A DNA stretch of 64,000 nt, taken from positions 2,610,001-2,674,000 of the forward strand of contig CAMQGK010000058.1 of assembly GCA_947000775.1 (NCBI GenBank), in the 5' to 3' direction. Each line of letters begins with the position of its first letter. The first letter of the stretch is position 1. Origin of the DNA: Pterois miles (lineage: Eukaryota > Chordata > Actinopteri > Perciformes > Scorpaenidae). Positions 48,601 through 61,389 of the stretch are shown one piece after another. Under the pieces are notes generated by a model, which was not told the DNA's origin, made no database searches, and saw only the letters and a program-made list of their open reading frames with translations. The position numbers and the translations under genes were made by a program.

Positions 48601-51600
48601 ACCAACCAGGAAGTTAAAACACATGAGCCCACAGTGGGCACCTTAACTACATACACTTTACCTGTTCAGCAGCAAACAGCTGACAGTCACAGTCAGAGAC
48701 CAGCTGGTAAACAAAGTGGAGCATTTAGCAGCTAAAGAGACGAGTATATTTCTCTGGAGGAGACCAAACCAGAGCAACGAGGAGAGTAAAATATTGGATA
48801 TTTATCCACTGGAATCAGATATGACTCCTGATGAATGCTCTGTCTTCTGGATGTGTATAACGACCGTGGTTTGCTAACACATTCACTAATTTGATAAAGT
48901 GATAATATGCCAGATGTTGTTTGTAGATAAGATAAGATATTCCTTTATTAGTCCCACAGTGGAGAAATTTACATGTTACAGCAGCAAAGTGGATAGTACA
49001 ATAAACAAGAAGCATAGATTTTAAGAGTATTAATACAAATAAAATAATATATACATAATAGAAAAGTAAAGCTAAAATATGTAAAACTTATTGTGCTGCC
49101 TCCAAGTGGCCAAAATAATGAATGCACCTTTAACATGTTTACAAACTTAAAAAACTTAAAAACTTAAAACCTTAATGTAATGAAGAGGTTATTAGGACAA
49201 TTATACTGGACGTGTTAGAAATTGTTGTGAAAGTAATGCTTGTGTTTTACAGACCAATGGGAGCATCTTACATCCACTATGCTGAATCCTCAATGAAGAA
49301 TGGCTTTGGCTTGAAATATCTGCACAGGTTTTTCAACATCCCCTTCCTGCAGCTACAGGTTATTTTTACTCAACTTATCATAGTTATTTGACTTTTTTCT
49401 GTAGTTTTACCATCCTGTACTGGTTTATATGGATTTTAATGTGCTTTAATGGGAGACAATGGGTGAAAGTAAAGAGAAGGAGATTGTTGTATTGTTTTGC
49501 ACCTGTACCGTTCTAATCATGCTTTCACATGGCGTGAATATAGAGGTTTAATCTCCAGTCATTCATGTCCGGTTTGTGTGTTTGTGTGTGTTTGTGTGTG
49601 TGCAGAGAGAGACCCTCCTGAGGCAGCTGGAGACAAACCAGCTGGACATGGATGCCACCCTGGAGGAGCTGTGTGTCCAGCAGGAGACTGAGGATCAAAA
49701 CTATGAGATGTACTGTCTGCTTTGAATCTCTCTCTGACAGTGCTCTGTTGGACAGAGGCCCTGAGGGACATGAGCAAAAGCTTTTTCTTCCACAGGTTTC
49801 TTTTGCACAGCAGATAGTATAGAGTGTGATACTTTCTGATGAGCACCAGAAACCTGAAAACAAAGTTTTTGCACATGTCCACTGAGAGGATCTGTAGTGG
49901 CAAGGCTGGAAACATGCTATAGACTGTAGCTGTTGAATTTTACACCCATGTATGAAATAATGTGCCATTTGGGTACATTTCCTTCAGCTATGTTGTCATT
50001 GATATTGTAAGAATATATTTTTTTCTTTTTCTCAATAATTAGTACAGGAAAAGTCAGTGTAATTGACTGGCTATGTGCTGTCAGTCTTATTTCACAGTTT
50101 GTGGGTTGTAGTCATTCCAGATAACCAAATGTATGTTCACAAGCACTGAGAACATCAATTTTCATGATAATCCTCTTTAGCAAAGACAACTTCTTGTAAC
50201 GGTAATGAGTTCCTCTTGACAAACAGCTTAGTGAAGTTGTGTTCTGTATTTCTTTGTATCCCAGCATAAAACTAATATGACTTTTCTTGAGTGAGTTTCA
50301 TAGTGCAGAACATTAAGCTTTTGCATTTACATGCTAGAGTCCCTGCACAGTGCTCCTAGCATCAGATATTATTGCAGGTGAATCATAGTTTATTAAGCAG
50401 CCCTGTTGTGATTTCTGCAGTTTCCTGGAGAACTTGGAGTCTCGCAGTAAGGGCTATGGCTCTCCTGGTCCAGCTAATGGTCAGAGTCCCTCCTCAGGCT
50501 CCCAGTCCCCCATCGTCCCTCCCAGTGGGGCCTCCACAGGCAGCTCCAGCCCCAGCACCCCTCAGCCCCCCGTTCCCTCCCAGGTGCTCCCACAGTCGCC
50601 GTCTGTGGCCGCTTCCTCCCCGCCGCCTCCGTCTGCAGTGGTTAGCGGGGCAGCTTCACCGGCTGTTGAGTCAAAGCCATCGGCCCAGTCGCCAGAACAC
50701 CTTCAGGCCTCAGCTGCATCTGGAGCATCAGCCCCACAGAAACGTGGCTTCATCTCCCGCTGGTTTGGTTCATCTCCAGCTGCTGAGGCTCCTGCTGCTG
50801 CACCAGGTGAGTGTCTTCTACAGATTACTCAGGCAGTCCACATAGCATCTCCTCTGTCGTTGGGTGAACATTGTCTGCAATCGTTGATGATGCTCTCATC
50901 CTCTAGTCCTTCTTGTCCATACATGAGGTGCCACTGACACTGTAGTTCACACTGGATACAAATCTAGAGCAAGCTTAACAGAAAGGTACCTTGGAGGTGA
51001 ACATAGTGTGTATACCCATGGAGTGATTTGTACAGTGCTGATTATTTCCTGCAGTATGAATTTATTTTGCAGTGTCTCTATTTTGAAATTTAGGCTTTGC
51101 ATAGTTGGTTCATCATGCAGCAGAGATAGAACGGCAAGCCTCTGCAGACCTGCCAACATGTACGCACTTTGTGTACAGCAGCTCTGAAGATTTTGGCCAT
51201 TTAAAGAAGAGAGAAGCTATTGGTGCCTGATTCTGGCAGATGTGTCATTATTTGAAGACAACAGGATGCAGCTTTTTTTGTACACCATTTCCTCTAAAGC
51301 AGTTAGCTAATAGCTATTGTTTATCTGATCAAAATTGTGTTTCATTATGTTATTCAGCCATAACTCACCAAGTTGGTGGCAAATAATCTCAAAATTCAAG
51401 ATGAAGGCAGAGCTTTTAACAGGACCTAAGGCTGGCTTTGGAATATCATGTGATTCACAGTTTCATTGAGTAGTTAACAAGGCAAAGTTCATTTGTATGA
51501 TAGTTATTGGACTCTGCGTTCCTCAGATGACCCGCCTGCACCAGTGTGTCCTGCAAAGGTTCAGAGTGTGGATGATTTTGTGCCAGATGAGAGACTGGAT

Positions 51601-54600
51601 AGAAGCTTCCTGGAGGACAGCCTGCCCTCCAAAACCAAGGCACTTCAGCCTGCACCGGCTGTGGACAGCGACAGGTGAGATGCATACCAGTGCTTTCATA
51701 TCATTTTGACATAGCTTCTTCACCCTTTGGGACAAAGTTAGTATTTGTTGATGTCCTACATTTTTCACATTAAAGGCAACTATGGCCATTTTCAAAATTC
51801 ATCCATGTTATTCCTCTGGTTTAAGACAGTCCAAAAAATATTACTAAACATGAGCGACTCTCTCCCAAATCTAAAAACTAGAGTGCTAACTCAAAACTCA
51901 GGTATATAGTGTTGAACTGCTCCACAGACGAGAGAGATGGGAGAAATATTACAGATGACACTGAGAGCACTAGAGGAATTTCACAACTGAGAACACTACA
52001 ACTCTACTCTGAAACTAAGATGGAGGAGAAACGAAGCCTTATTCATTGCATTCTTTTTAAGAATAAAATATGTTTACTATTAAAACTTTAATGTTTTTTT
52101 TTTGATGTGACAAGAAATACAGGTTACATTTTTCAGCATTTATAAAGGAGTGTATGTACATTCAACGTCAGTGCGGTTCTGGTTTCAGCCACCAAGCTGT
52201 TCTTGCAGAGCTGCACAGTAGTTTACCGTCATACTGTAGACCCTCTCTCAACGAGCTTTCTGTCCTGTCTCTGTCCCAGTGATGGTGAGGACAGAGGAAA
52301 CCCCATGGTGTCTGGTTTCCAGGATGAGCTGGATCCTGACGACACCGAGCCCAGCCTTCCCCAACCGAAGACCCTGCCCCTCAGTAAAGATATCACTCTG
52401 ACCAGTGACGAGGAGGAGGTACCAGCAGCCCCCACTTTGACACAGGACCAAGACCTGGACAGTGAACCTGAGCTGAAAGCGTAAGAATGACATCAATACT
52501 GTATGTGTTGGGTTGATGTAGAGGAGATGTGGTTGAATGAGAGCAGGTCTGTCAAGTATAGGCTAAGCTATTAAAGAGCACCAGGTAATATAAATAACCA
52601 CAAAGCAACAGATTATGTTGCAATCCATACTTTCGTATATAACTGTGAAACAATTTGAACGGTAACACAATGCAGAAAAAAGAAAATGACATGCAGTAAA
52701 AGGCAGCTATGGCCTCACCTAAATGGTGCACTCTCTATGAGCTGATGTACTGAATGGCTCAATAATAACAAAGCAAGGTTCCTTATCACACTAAGCAGTT
52801 AAAGTTATGTGGACCATCACCAAAGATGAGTCCAAATAAGCTGATTTCACCAATATATTGGCTCTGCATTTAACGGGAACATTCAATATGTAAATACATT
52901 TAATCACAAGTTCTGTTGATTGAATATCAGGGAAGGAATGAATCCTATTTTGGGTTCTGGCGTATTTTCCCAAAGTGGCTGCTGCAACATTTGTTCATTT
53001 GCATGTTTTATTGTGCTTTTTTAAAAGTGTTTCACCACATTAAAATAAACTGAGGCAACATTTATCTTTATTTTAAGATTCCAAACCTGTGAAAATTGAA
53101 TATATAAACATGTAGATATTCCACAGCTAACAACATGGCTTCTCACTGCACTGGCTGATGAGTTTTCCAGGTAGACAGAGGTCAGATATGGCAATGACCA
53201 GAGCAGCACTGGAAACATTTATCACAGTAAATAGAGCTCAAAACAAGTTCATACATCTTGCTGCTCAACAAAGTCTGAGATGATTGACTGATCTGTCTGA
53301 TTGTCAAGTCAGCGTGGGCCTGTTGTTCCTGACATCATAACTGTGAGCGATCTTTCTCATCCCTGGTATACATGAGAAACAAGATGAGAATCTGCCCATC
53401 AGTAGTCGGATCTACGGGTTTTCTTTTCAATCTCTCCTCATGACACGGCCCAAGACTCACAATCACCTTTTTTGGTCCTTGTGCACTTAAAATATATAAT
53501 TGGGCTTTTGTTTAAAATGACATCATTCATTTTCACTTGTCATGTTCACACCATCAGAAGAAGATGGTGGTGAGACTTCCTACATCCTCCATTTAAATAG
53601 TCCCTCCACTTCTATGTGACAGACTCAAACTCACCGAGCTGTTTTTTCCTTTTCATTTCTTTCTTTGTGGAAAAAGCTCCCAGTGACATCCCAAAAGAGC
53701 ATACAGATAAGAAAATGTATTTGGAGTCGAAGTTAAAGGGTAATTATGCCCATTTTCAGAATTCATACATGTTAGACAGTCCCAAAACTATTAGTAAACA
53801 TCAACAACTCTCTCCCATATCCAAAAACTAGAGGACTAAAACTCAGATTTGTGATGTCGTAGGGTACAAAGTGAGGAGCTGCTCCATAGATAGTATAAGG
53901 GGACATTTTCTGTTTTACCACCGAGAACACAACAGAATAAAGGGTATAAAAAACAAAATAAATAGAAAACCAGTCTCCCATTCATTGTCTATGGAGTGGC
54001 TCCAGACTTAATACTCTGACATCACAATTGTCATTGTCAAACATTGAGATTTACTTCTCTGGTTTTTGACTTTTAGAGATTATCTAATTTTCACAAATAT
54101 GGATTTAATTTTCCTAATTCAAGGAAGTAACATTGGAATTCTTAATTTATATGGTGTTCCCCTTTAATAAGTTAAGACCATGAAAAACTAGATCTAATAA
54201 AACATTAATGTATGGTAAGGTAAACTAATGTTCCATGTCACCCTGTTTCAGGCCTGTGATCCACATCACAAAACCAAAAGTGGCATCTAAAGCTCCAGAG
54301 CCCCGAGGCCAGAGCGCAGCCCCCATCTCCCTCACGTTGACTCCAGCAGCAGAGCAGCTGCCCCGACACCAGGGCAAGAAGAAGGGAAGCACACCCAAAG
54401 CTGAGGACTCTGATACAGACCCAGAGGCCCCTGTGGCCCAGCAGATGCTCTCGTTTGTCATGGACGATCCCGACTTTGAGTCTGAAGCTTCAGACACTCC
54501 AAAAATAACTAAGGTAAAATACAAAAGATTTATCATCACGGCAGAGTCACTCAGTTCACAACTTTTTACTGCAGAAAGCCTGAGAAGTTAACATAATGGT

Positions 54601-57600
54601 AGGATTTTACTGCTGCTACTACTACTACTACTACTACTACTACTAATACTACAACTACTACTACTACTATCATTCATTCTAGCAGATACTAAAGAGATTT
54701 TAATTGTGCTTCTGTCACACCAGAAGCCTTATTCTTCACTGCCTTTGTTTGGGTAAAAACCTAAACATTTCCTCATGTGATGGTTCATTTTTGGCTGCCC
54801 CGGATACCAGGATACGTTTCCAGTCAGAGATGAGCTTCTGTCCGACCTCTCAGACGATGACATGCAGTTAGCCAAGGTGCCAGAACCTCTGAAGCCCACT
54901 GTGATCTCCTTCAAACACAAGGACGATACCGACCTGTTTGGCCTCGGCATCCAAGAAGAGGCTCCCGCAGCCAAGGACGGCAGCGAGGAGCAGGAAGGCA
55001 AGTGGGATTGTCTCGCTAACACATTTTTCATTAGAATCCACAAATGAGTTGTTGCTGTGATGAGTCTGTAATCATATGTAGGAGTGTGAATCTTTGGGAA
55101 TCTCACAGTTTGATTTTCATTTCAGCGACTGGTATCGTGTCTCAGTGTCATGATTCTCACTTCAGAATCAGTTCTGAATTTAAAATTGATTCTTGATTCA
55201 ACAAATAGAAAAGTTGGCACTATAAAGGTCACTCTGTGACCAAACACACAGCTTTGTATTTCAAAAATATTTATTTGAGGACATGTTACAGTCTTCTGCC
55301 TGTATGAACAATGAAGTACCACTGGTTAAATTCAGAAACAGCTTTCTAAGGAAGAAGAATGAATAAAAGCTTATTGTCTTCAACACGAGGGATGAGTGCA
55401 ACTAGTCAATCGAGTGTTGCCTCCCTCACTAGTCGGCACCAGAAGTACTTGTTTAAACTTTTACTATTACTGTACAGGTTTAAATTACATATTGACATGC
55501 GCTGTATCAGCTGTTGCTGTGGAGAGCTGCTGCAGCTCCTCCGCTCTGATCTGAACTCATCAGCTGCTCCTGACTCACTTCCACTGCCTTCGCCTGCCTT
55601 CGCCCGCCTTCTCCCGCCTTCGCCCGCCCTCGCCCGCCCTCGCCGGTCTTCGCCCTGCCTTCGCCCTGCCTTCGCCCCCTCTTTCTGAAACTGCAGTTGC
55701 GTTCAGCAGTCAGTCTGGTTCTCTCCTGATCAACTGGATTGGCCAGCAGTACACTGAAACTATGCTACAGACCGAGGTTGCAGTCAAAGTATTGTTACCA
55801 GGAAGTTTCCTATTAACAAAGTGAAATGACCCAGAAGTATCTAAGTAGCTGTTGGAATCCCTTAAATGCCAAGGAAACGTGCTTCAGTGCTTCCTTTAGC
55901 TAAGGGAATATGAAACCATCCTTTATGAAAGGAAACGAGATATCCCGTCCCAATTTTCTGTGGCCGCAACAGTTAAAGCCACGCTCCATACAGCTGTTCA
56001 TGAAAACAAATGATCATGCCAAAGACTTAACACTTATGTTCAGACTGTACGATCAGAATTCATGTTGATAAATATGATTGAACAGCGACAACCATTTTGT
56101 TTTCCTATATTATAGGCATCGGTTATAAAAAAGTAAGACAGGTCTTTAATATATAGTAAAAAATTCAGATTATTGCACATAGGAAATATTGAACAACAGA
56201 GTGAATTGTCAGTGTTGGTATGTGTGTTCTGCTGGAGCAGTGGTGATGGTAAAATGTGACGGCAGCAGGAATGAAGGAGCTGCAGTATCTCTCTGCTGGT
56301 GAAGCAGCCTGTTACTGACGGAGCTGTTCATGTAGCCTGGTTCAAACAACACACGGGGAGATGTAAGATGAGCTTTTTGTTGTCCATCTCCACAATGTTG
56401 TGGTTTTATCGCCGTGGCAGACCCACGTCAGTAACCTCCGCCGTCAGATCCTAATCACAGAGCCAGGTGTGAGGCTTATTGAAAGAGGCTGGGACACGCT
56501 GGGTCTTGATGGAGTATGACACATGTAACTGGAGCTGTGGTCGTGCGTTGCTATTGGCTCAATTTCAGCACAAACCAGATTTTACTGTGCGTGTGTTGAA
56601 CCCCAATTATATAACGTGGTGACGACCTTGACATCTCCTGTTTCACCTTCCTTGGCTTCGTGGAGTCAGTCAGATTTTCTCAATAGGCTCGTTCTAGATG
56701 ACTTCATCCCGACTTGTTAACGTCATGCTGCAGTTTCAGTCTGGGGAACCGGCTTGCCGTAAATTGCTTCGTCTATTTGTTCATTTTTTTGTTGTTGTTG
56801 TTTTTTTTTTGTTTTTTGTTTTTTTTTTGTTTTTTTGCATTTTAGCCTTTATTGATAGGACAGTGAATAGCATGGAAAGGGGAGACTCAGCCTTGTTATA
56901 TGGGCAACTGAGCAATCAGGGAGCACAGCTTTGTCTGATTTTGCAAGGAATCAAACCCGATGACAGACTTTAAGATGAAGTATATAAAACCTCTGATGGA
57001 CTTGCTTATATGGGTCACATAGAGGCATCAGTATTATACTGACACTGTTTCATAACCAGTTAAATGTTCATTGTAGTTACTGTAAGCAACAATAAGGTAT
57101 AAAGCCCCTAATTTCTATAATGTTTTAGTCAAAAGGTTGAAAAATGTGCTTTACTCCTCCTTGAAAGATTAAAAGACTTGATAGTACGATATTTAAAATG
57201 GGATGAATCAATCATCTGTTGAGCACTCCAGTCATCCGTCACCGTAAGACGACTGTATGTATCTGCTCCTCTTTCAGAGAAGGAGAGCAAACACTCCTCC
57301 AAAGACAAGAAGAAAAAGAAGAAGAAAAGCAAAGAGGTGAAGTTATTGTTCAGTTTACATATTGTAAGCAGTAATGTGTCTAAACGACAGTAATGTCAAT
57401 ACAATAAATTGTGTCTCTGTTTTCAGGAGGATGAAAAGAACAAGAAGAAACACAAACACAAGAAAAAGGAAAAAGACGAAGCTGCAGCAGGAGACGAGAA
57501 AAAGAAAAAGAAATCGCGGACCAAGAAAACGGAAGTGGACGAGTTGGAGGACTTTCTGGGCGGAGGAGCAGGATCGATCAAAAGAGATGACGGTGATTAT

Positions 57601-57612
57601 GAAGAACTATAA
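42618..57612 (+). CDS. rabl6: Rab-like protein 6 (RABL6/RBEL1)
   Basis: RABL6 is a large atypical Ras-superfamily GTPase, nuclear and cytoplasmic, linked to cell proliferation. Fifteen exons: 42618-42747, 42877-43011, 43376-43423, 44029-44081, 44225-44313, 48026-48166, 49253-49358, 49606-49709, 50421-50806, 51527-51674, 52280-52480, 54252-54513, 54811-54997, 57278-57336, 57427-57612. They sum to 2,235 nt: 744 residues and a stop, with all phases consistent; human RABL6 is about 730. The product starts MFSALKKLVGSEPG and has P-loop GDRNTGKS, switch II-like WDVVDKG, G4-like GNHRDMG in place of NKxD, and G5-like AESS. A Ser/Pro-rich middle, the conserved QMLSFVMDDPDFESE, a Lys-rich tail and the terminal LEDFLGGG...DYEEL follow. 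Intron 13 uses GC-AG. Skipping the exon 8 donor would end the protein at NYEMYCLL. rabl6a or b not distinguished. Confidence 0.95.
43134..43148 (+). other. rabl6: Possible 15-nt in-frame microexon in rabl6 intron 2
   Basis: TGGCTCCATATCAAG is flanked by an acceptor-like TGATTATTTCAG and a weaker donor GTAAAA. Inserted between exons 2 and 3 it keeps the frame and adds MAPYQ with a Thr-to-Ala change at the junction. A site this short can occur by chance. Confidence 0.2.
43619..43648 (+). other. rabl6: Candidate 30-nt in-frame cassette microexon of rabl6
   Basis: A 30-nt segment in intron 3 is bounded by a strong acceptor (TTCTTGCACTCATCTCAG) and a consensus donor (GTGAGC). Both flanking exons join in the same phase (one base before the junction), so inclusion keeps the frame and changes VVDKG-KGKR to VVDKG-QKYPLPEGVG-KGKR, directly after the switch II-like motif. 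A TGC lies about 10 bases upstream of the acceptor AG, as is common near SRRM4-dependent neural microexons. Use in transcripts is inferred only. Confidence 0.5.
45448..45495 (+). repeat. L2/Maui-type retroposon 3' tail
   Basis: CCCACTGTGGGACCAATAAA, then GGAATATC and TTATC repeats. In rabl6 intron 5. Confidence 0.7.
45905..46235 (+). mobile_element. tRNA-derived SINE with L2-like 3' tail
   Basis: The head GGCAGTAGCTCAGTCTGTAG (A-box-like) and CACCGGTTCAAGTCCC (B-box) is tRNA-like. The body contains GAGGTGCCCCTGAGCAAGGC and CCCCAACTGCTCGGGG. The end ATTTCCCCACTGTGGGACTA then ATAAAGG matches the L2/Maui-like tails elsewhere in the window, suggesting mobilisation by an L2-type LINE. It is followed by a (CTT)n run. 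Family name not assigned. In rabl6 intron 5. Confidence 0.75.
46665..46975 (+). repeat. Dispersed repeat, copy 2 of the 11136-11430 family
   Basis: Blocks CAACAGTGAATGCAT, CAAGTATTGTGT, ACCATGAACACACACACAC, CTGCTGCCATAAATACTCAC and AAACTACAGTAACC parallel the other copy in order and orientation. Confidence 0.6.
47204..47535 (-). repeat. tRNA-headed (GGAT)n repeat, minus-strand copy
   Basis: CCATCCATCCATCCATC, then the reversed blocks CGGGGTTCACCCTGGACAGG, GGGCAATTTAGAGTCATCAA, GTCTTTGGACTGTGGGAGG and CGGGGAGAACATGCAAACT. The 182-codon plus frame across it (47168-47716) reads repeat, not gene. Confidence 0.85.
48660..48920 (+). repeat. Dispersed repeat, copy 2 of 3
   Basis: AGCAGCAAACAGCTGACAG, GACCAGCTGGTAAACAAAGT and GCATTTAGCAGCTAAAGAG follow the order seen at 20985-21360; the terminal GGTTTGCTAACAC block is also shared. 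Confidence 0.5.
48924..49060 (-). repeat. L2/Maui-type retroposon 3' end, minus-strand copy
   Basis: GATAAGATAAGATATTCCTT, then TATTAGTCCCACAGTGGAGA and TGTTACAGCAGCAAAGTGG. The copy at 62997-63140 shares the part beyond the tail, so both keep some body sequence. In rabl6 intron 6. Confidence 0.7.
54612..54672. repeat. (CTA)n microsatellite
   Basis: About 19 CTA units with a few interruptions, in rabl6 intron 12. Confidence 0.95.
55581..55680. repeat. C-rich 10-11 bp tandem repeat
   Basis: About nine units of the type CGCCCGCCTT or CGCCCTGCCTT; plus strand strongly pyrimidine-rich, within rabl6 intron 13. Confidence 0.9.
56825..56970 (+). repeat. Degenerate fish interspersed repeat
   Basis: GCATTTTAGCCTTTATTGAT followed by AGGACAGTGAATAGCATGG and a GGAAAGGGGAGA block resembles a family usually continuing with GAGAGAG and ATGACATGCAGCAAAGG. 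Preceded by T-rich low-complexity sequence. Confidence 0.45.
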
Positions 57613-60600
57613 AAAAAAAAAAAATTTAAAAAGCCTCCTGGTTCCTTGACTTGTAAGAGCATAAAGCATCTCCAAGCCATACGCAATACGCAAGGCTACC
57701 AACAACACCCAGGTAAAACAACTCTGGTACCTGTATGTTCCCTCTGATTGATTTCCCCATCTGCACTACTGCTGTCACTTCCATTCCAGCCAATAGGAAA
57801 CAACGAGGAGACCCACGTGTACCGTAGTGAGTCGTGATATGAAAATTTGATGGTGTAGCCACGGACTGGCTCTTTGTACTCCGACATGAATATGTCGGCT
57901 GAATATTTTCTTTGATTTGATACAGTCAAAGTGATCCACTCCCAATCAGCTGCTGTAAATAGGGTTACCATTTTGTCTGAATTTGTTTGCTTGGTGTAAT
58001 AATGGAGCGCATGCTTAAAGTGACGACCGACTCCTTAGAGACTCCACAGTGTTCTGTCTTTTCTTTCTCTCCTACTTGTTGGCTTAAAGGCAGATTTAGC
58101 CTTGTCTCTAAATATAAACACTGAGGAAGAAGTTAGAGCGAGTTGATTTAAGAGTTTTGCTCATTACCAGCAAAGTAATGACTCCCCCTCCTTCACTCTT
58201 GCAGTATGTCCACACTTAGCCGCCTACATTTGAAAACATGTTCGCTGTTTTGGCATCCACCCACACTCAGTCAGCATTTTTCTTAGATGGTCTGAAAAAG
58301 CTGTCGTTTCAGGGTAGACCATAAAAAACAAGTCTTCTCTCCTCTAACTCTCTGTGACCGCTCTTGAAAGTATCACATGCATCTGATCACACGAGTTTGC
58401 CATTAACCTGTATGTATGCTGATTTTGTCAGATGGAGGACAGAATGGAGATTAATCAAATTAGACTTGTCTGTCTCAGCAGATGTAGCCTGTGCAGCACA
58501 GTTGTGTCGTTTGCCAGTGAAAACAGCATAAAGAAGATGAGATATGTACCAGGACTGGACCACGATATCATGGCATCAGGAGCAGGAATTAGCACTGGGC
58601 AGTGGCACTTTTCATCCCTTGTAGTGTGTCATAGTGCAAGGCAACCGATTCAGCATCTGGGATGCATCACAATGCCCAGGGGGAAAAAACGAATAACTTG
58701 TTTTTGTTCTTGATATTAACCTGTAGGCTCACATAGCGCTCTCCACTCACAGCTGTAAACTTAGAGAAGAGAAATGATGGACCAGATGCATCACACAGAA
58801 GGAATCATACCTGTGGGTGTGAGAGCTCACATACTGTATGTGGAGCATGAATCGTTCCAGGTTCACTTTCATTCCTAAAACTGTGTTTACCTCTGTAAAC
58901 AGTCCCGTACTGGAGTCTGCCACGTCTCTGGACCAGCAATGTTTGACTCTTCTTCTGTCGGACTGTAATCAGATCAGTGCTTGACCACATGAAAGTACAG
59001 GTGTAAATGCATCCAAAACGCTCTGAGGACGGATTGTGACCCGATCGGTCAAACCAGAGACGCACTTTAACCACACTGAACGATAAATGCAATTCTGTTT
59101 TCAATCCACATAGCCTACGACTGTGTGGATGGTAGTGATGCATGGGTTGACCCACAACGTTTGGCTCAGCTTGCTGAGGTTTGGGTCACAAAGCAGCGTT
59201 CAGAAGTAGTTATTAATAACTTACAGAAACATTGCATGAAACAGTCCACCTCCCAGCGTCTCTTCCCCTTTATCTGTTGCTCTCTCAAACTTTGCGAGCA
59301 CCGCTCAGTCCTTTTCCTTGTCTCTGTGCTCAGTCCTCACAATTGTGTAACTATAATGCATGAAGTCATCGGTCAGTGCTGCAGATTGGTTCTCATACTG
59401 GGTCAGGTGGGTGTGCCCTGTGCATCACTAGTGGGTGGAAATATGTAAGCTCTCACTCGACCCACTGGAGACACATTAATAACAGGTGTATGTGCAATCA
59501 TGTTAAATCCTATCTACGGTAGATTATCTGAATGTGAAACACAGTTTAATGCCGGGGGGGGGGAGGACAGTGACAGTGACCATCTCGAAAGACACATTGT
59601 GTAGTCTGATCCCAGCATTACAGGTTTTCACAAAAAAATAAATAGTGTAATGGTGACCTGTGTCTGTTTGTCAGCATGTCTAAAGATAAGCCGGCTAAGT
59701 GTGGACGTAGTCTTAGAGTGAAACTGGTTTCAACCACTGGTCAGAATAGCTCCTGCCCTGTTAGCACAGATGAACGATTGACAAATGAACAGCCGCCTTT
59801 TCTCTGCTTCACCCTGTAGGCGACGTACAAATTGTCCTCATGTTTTCTGCAGTTGCCTTAATGGAGGTTACTTCAAGGGAACGATGTGCCGCTCATGAAC
59901 CATTTTTATAAAGTGTTCTTACTGTAAAGTGTTAGGTAGCTCGGGGGTGGGGGGTTAAGGTTGCAGTACATGTGTTTGTCATTTGTTTTTGTTTGATTCT
60001 CATTGGACAGTAAAACATCATCCTTCTAAAGGAGTATTATGGAATTGTGTTAATATTTCCAAGATTTCCTCATTGTTTTGTCCTTGTGTTATTTATTGCT
60101 TCTGTTGTGTTTTGTTGCAGAATGTCAGGTTTTAGTTTGCGCGATTTGTGCTGAAACTCTCGTCAACGGTCAAACACATGCAGCTTCTTATGGATTACGG
60201 TTGTTCATGTCTCCTAACCTGTAATACATTTCTCCAATGGTTTCCTCCCACTGCTTTTAAGGACATGTACATGGTGATATGAACTACGCACAGTACAGTA
60301 TCTTCCATAAATCACCAAATGTTTCAGATAAGTGAAACAGTCCTGAATTAAAGAGAAATGATGTGTATTTTTAGACTTAACAGATTTCATACAGTTTCCA
60401 TCTCCAGTACATATATGGTTACACTCTGTAGGTTTACAAAGAAATTATGTTTGATATTCCAAAGTTGAAACTATGCAGCATTGATCCTGAATACTGTGTG
60501 CTCTTTTTTTGTCTTTTGTCATGTGATTGAGGATAAATGCTGAAAGCACAGTTTCAAGCAAAGCATGAGACTTAAATGTACAGCAAGAAAAGAATGTATA

Positions 60601-60935
60601 AAATATATAAGTAAATCCATATATTTGAAGAGCTTTGTTCCAAAAGTGATGCATACACCGTGTGGAAACGATGCCACTGAAATCCGATAAAATGATCGAT
60701 ACAGGAAAGATCCGTCAGGGGGGTTCCTGTAGGACGGTCTGAAGTAATAATGATGGGAATGGGTACGCACTGGGAAATGTTGTCTGTCAGGTATTTTTTC
60801 CAGATGGATGTGTGACATTTTGGAATGAAACCCTTCATTTATTTTTCACCCCATGACATGCTCCATCTTTACACTGTGTGAGTTTGCCTATGTTTGGTTT
60901 GTCCAATAAATGCAAACTTATTTCTTCATAAAGAG
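57613..60935 (+). other. rabl6: Probable rabl6 3' UTR and downstream region
   Basis: After the stop an A-rich run (57611-57625) is followed by DNA without a credible gene. AATAAA occurs at 59637-59642 and at 60905-60910. The latter is followed 30 bases on by a T/GT-rich TTTCTTGTGTCTTT and is the better cleavage candidate, implying a UTR of up to 3.3 kb. The true end is not determinable here. Confidence 0.35.
60905..60910 (+). terminator. rabl6: Candidate distal poly(A) signal of rabl6
   Basis: AATAAA inside TCCAATAAATGCAAAC with a downstream GT/T-rich element. An upstream alternative is 59637-59642. Confidence 0.35.
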
Positions 60936-61389
60936 CATTTCTTGTGTCTTTAAAAAAAACAACAAAACAAAAATTTCACCCTTGAAATTATTTGAAAAAC
61001 ACCACGATTTGGACAAGTCTGTGAATGTAACGTCAAGTCACTTAAAGGTGTTGAAAAGAGGCCCGAACCTGCGACCATTCCTGCTGTGCTCACAGTGATG
61101 CCACCATGAGGCTCCTTCTAAAGAAAGAAAAGACAGATGTTTGGCCAGATGCCCTCAAGCAATCCATGATGTTGAAAGTATAATTATCAATTATATTTTT
61201 AAACTCTTTTTAAACTTTTTAAAAAAAATGGTCAGTTTTACCTTTAGACGTGTTTTGTTATTGCTGTGAAAGACTGGAGAGTTCAGTTAACGTCTTCCTG
61301 ATGTGAATTTACTATAATCTGCATTAAAGATAAATCGTGTCTGTTTGGCCTGTATTTTCTCCTTTTATTTTTCTCCTCCTCCTTTATGC

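Larger units (their letters stand above)
54998..57277 (+). other. rabl6: rabl6 intron 13 with a GC-AG splice pair
   Basis: Exon 13 ends ...GAGCAGGAAG and the intron opens GCAAGT, the consensus for a GC donor. The acceptor is CTCCTCTTTCAG (57277). No GT donor nearby preserves the frame into exon 14 (EEQE-EKESKHSSKDKK). The intron also holds repeat scraps: 55078-55230 (GAATCTTTGGGAATCTCAC start), 55581-55680 and 56825-56970. Confidence 0.75.

Noticed and set aside
57696..57971. 91-codon minus-strand frame starting MVTLFTAADWEWITL
   Set aside because: It has no recognised domain, lies just beyond the rabl6 stop in likely 3' UTR, and lacks promoter or splice support. Could be rechecked by protein search.
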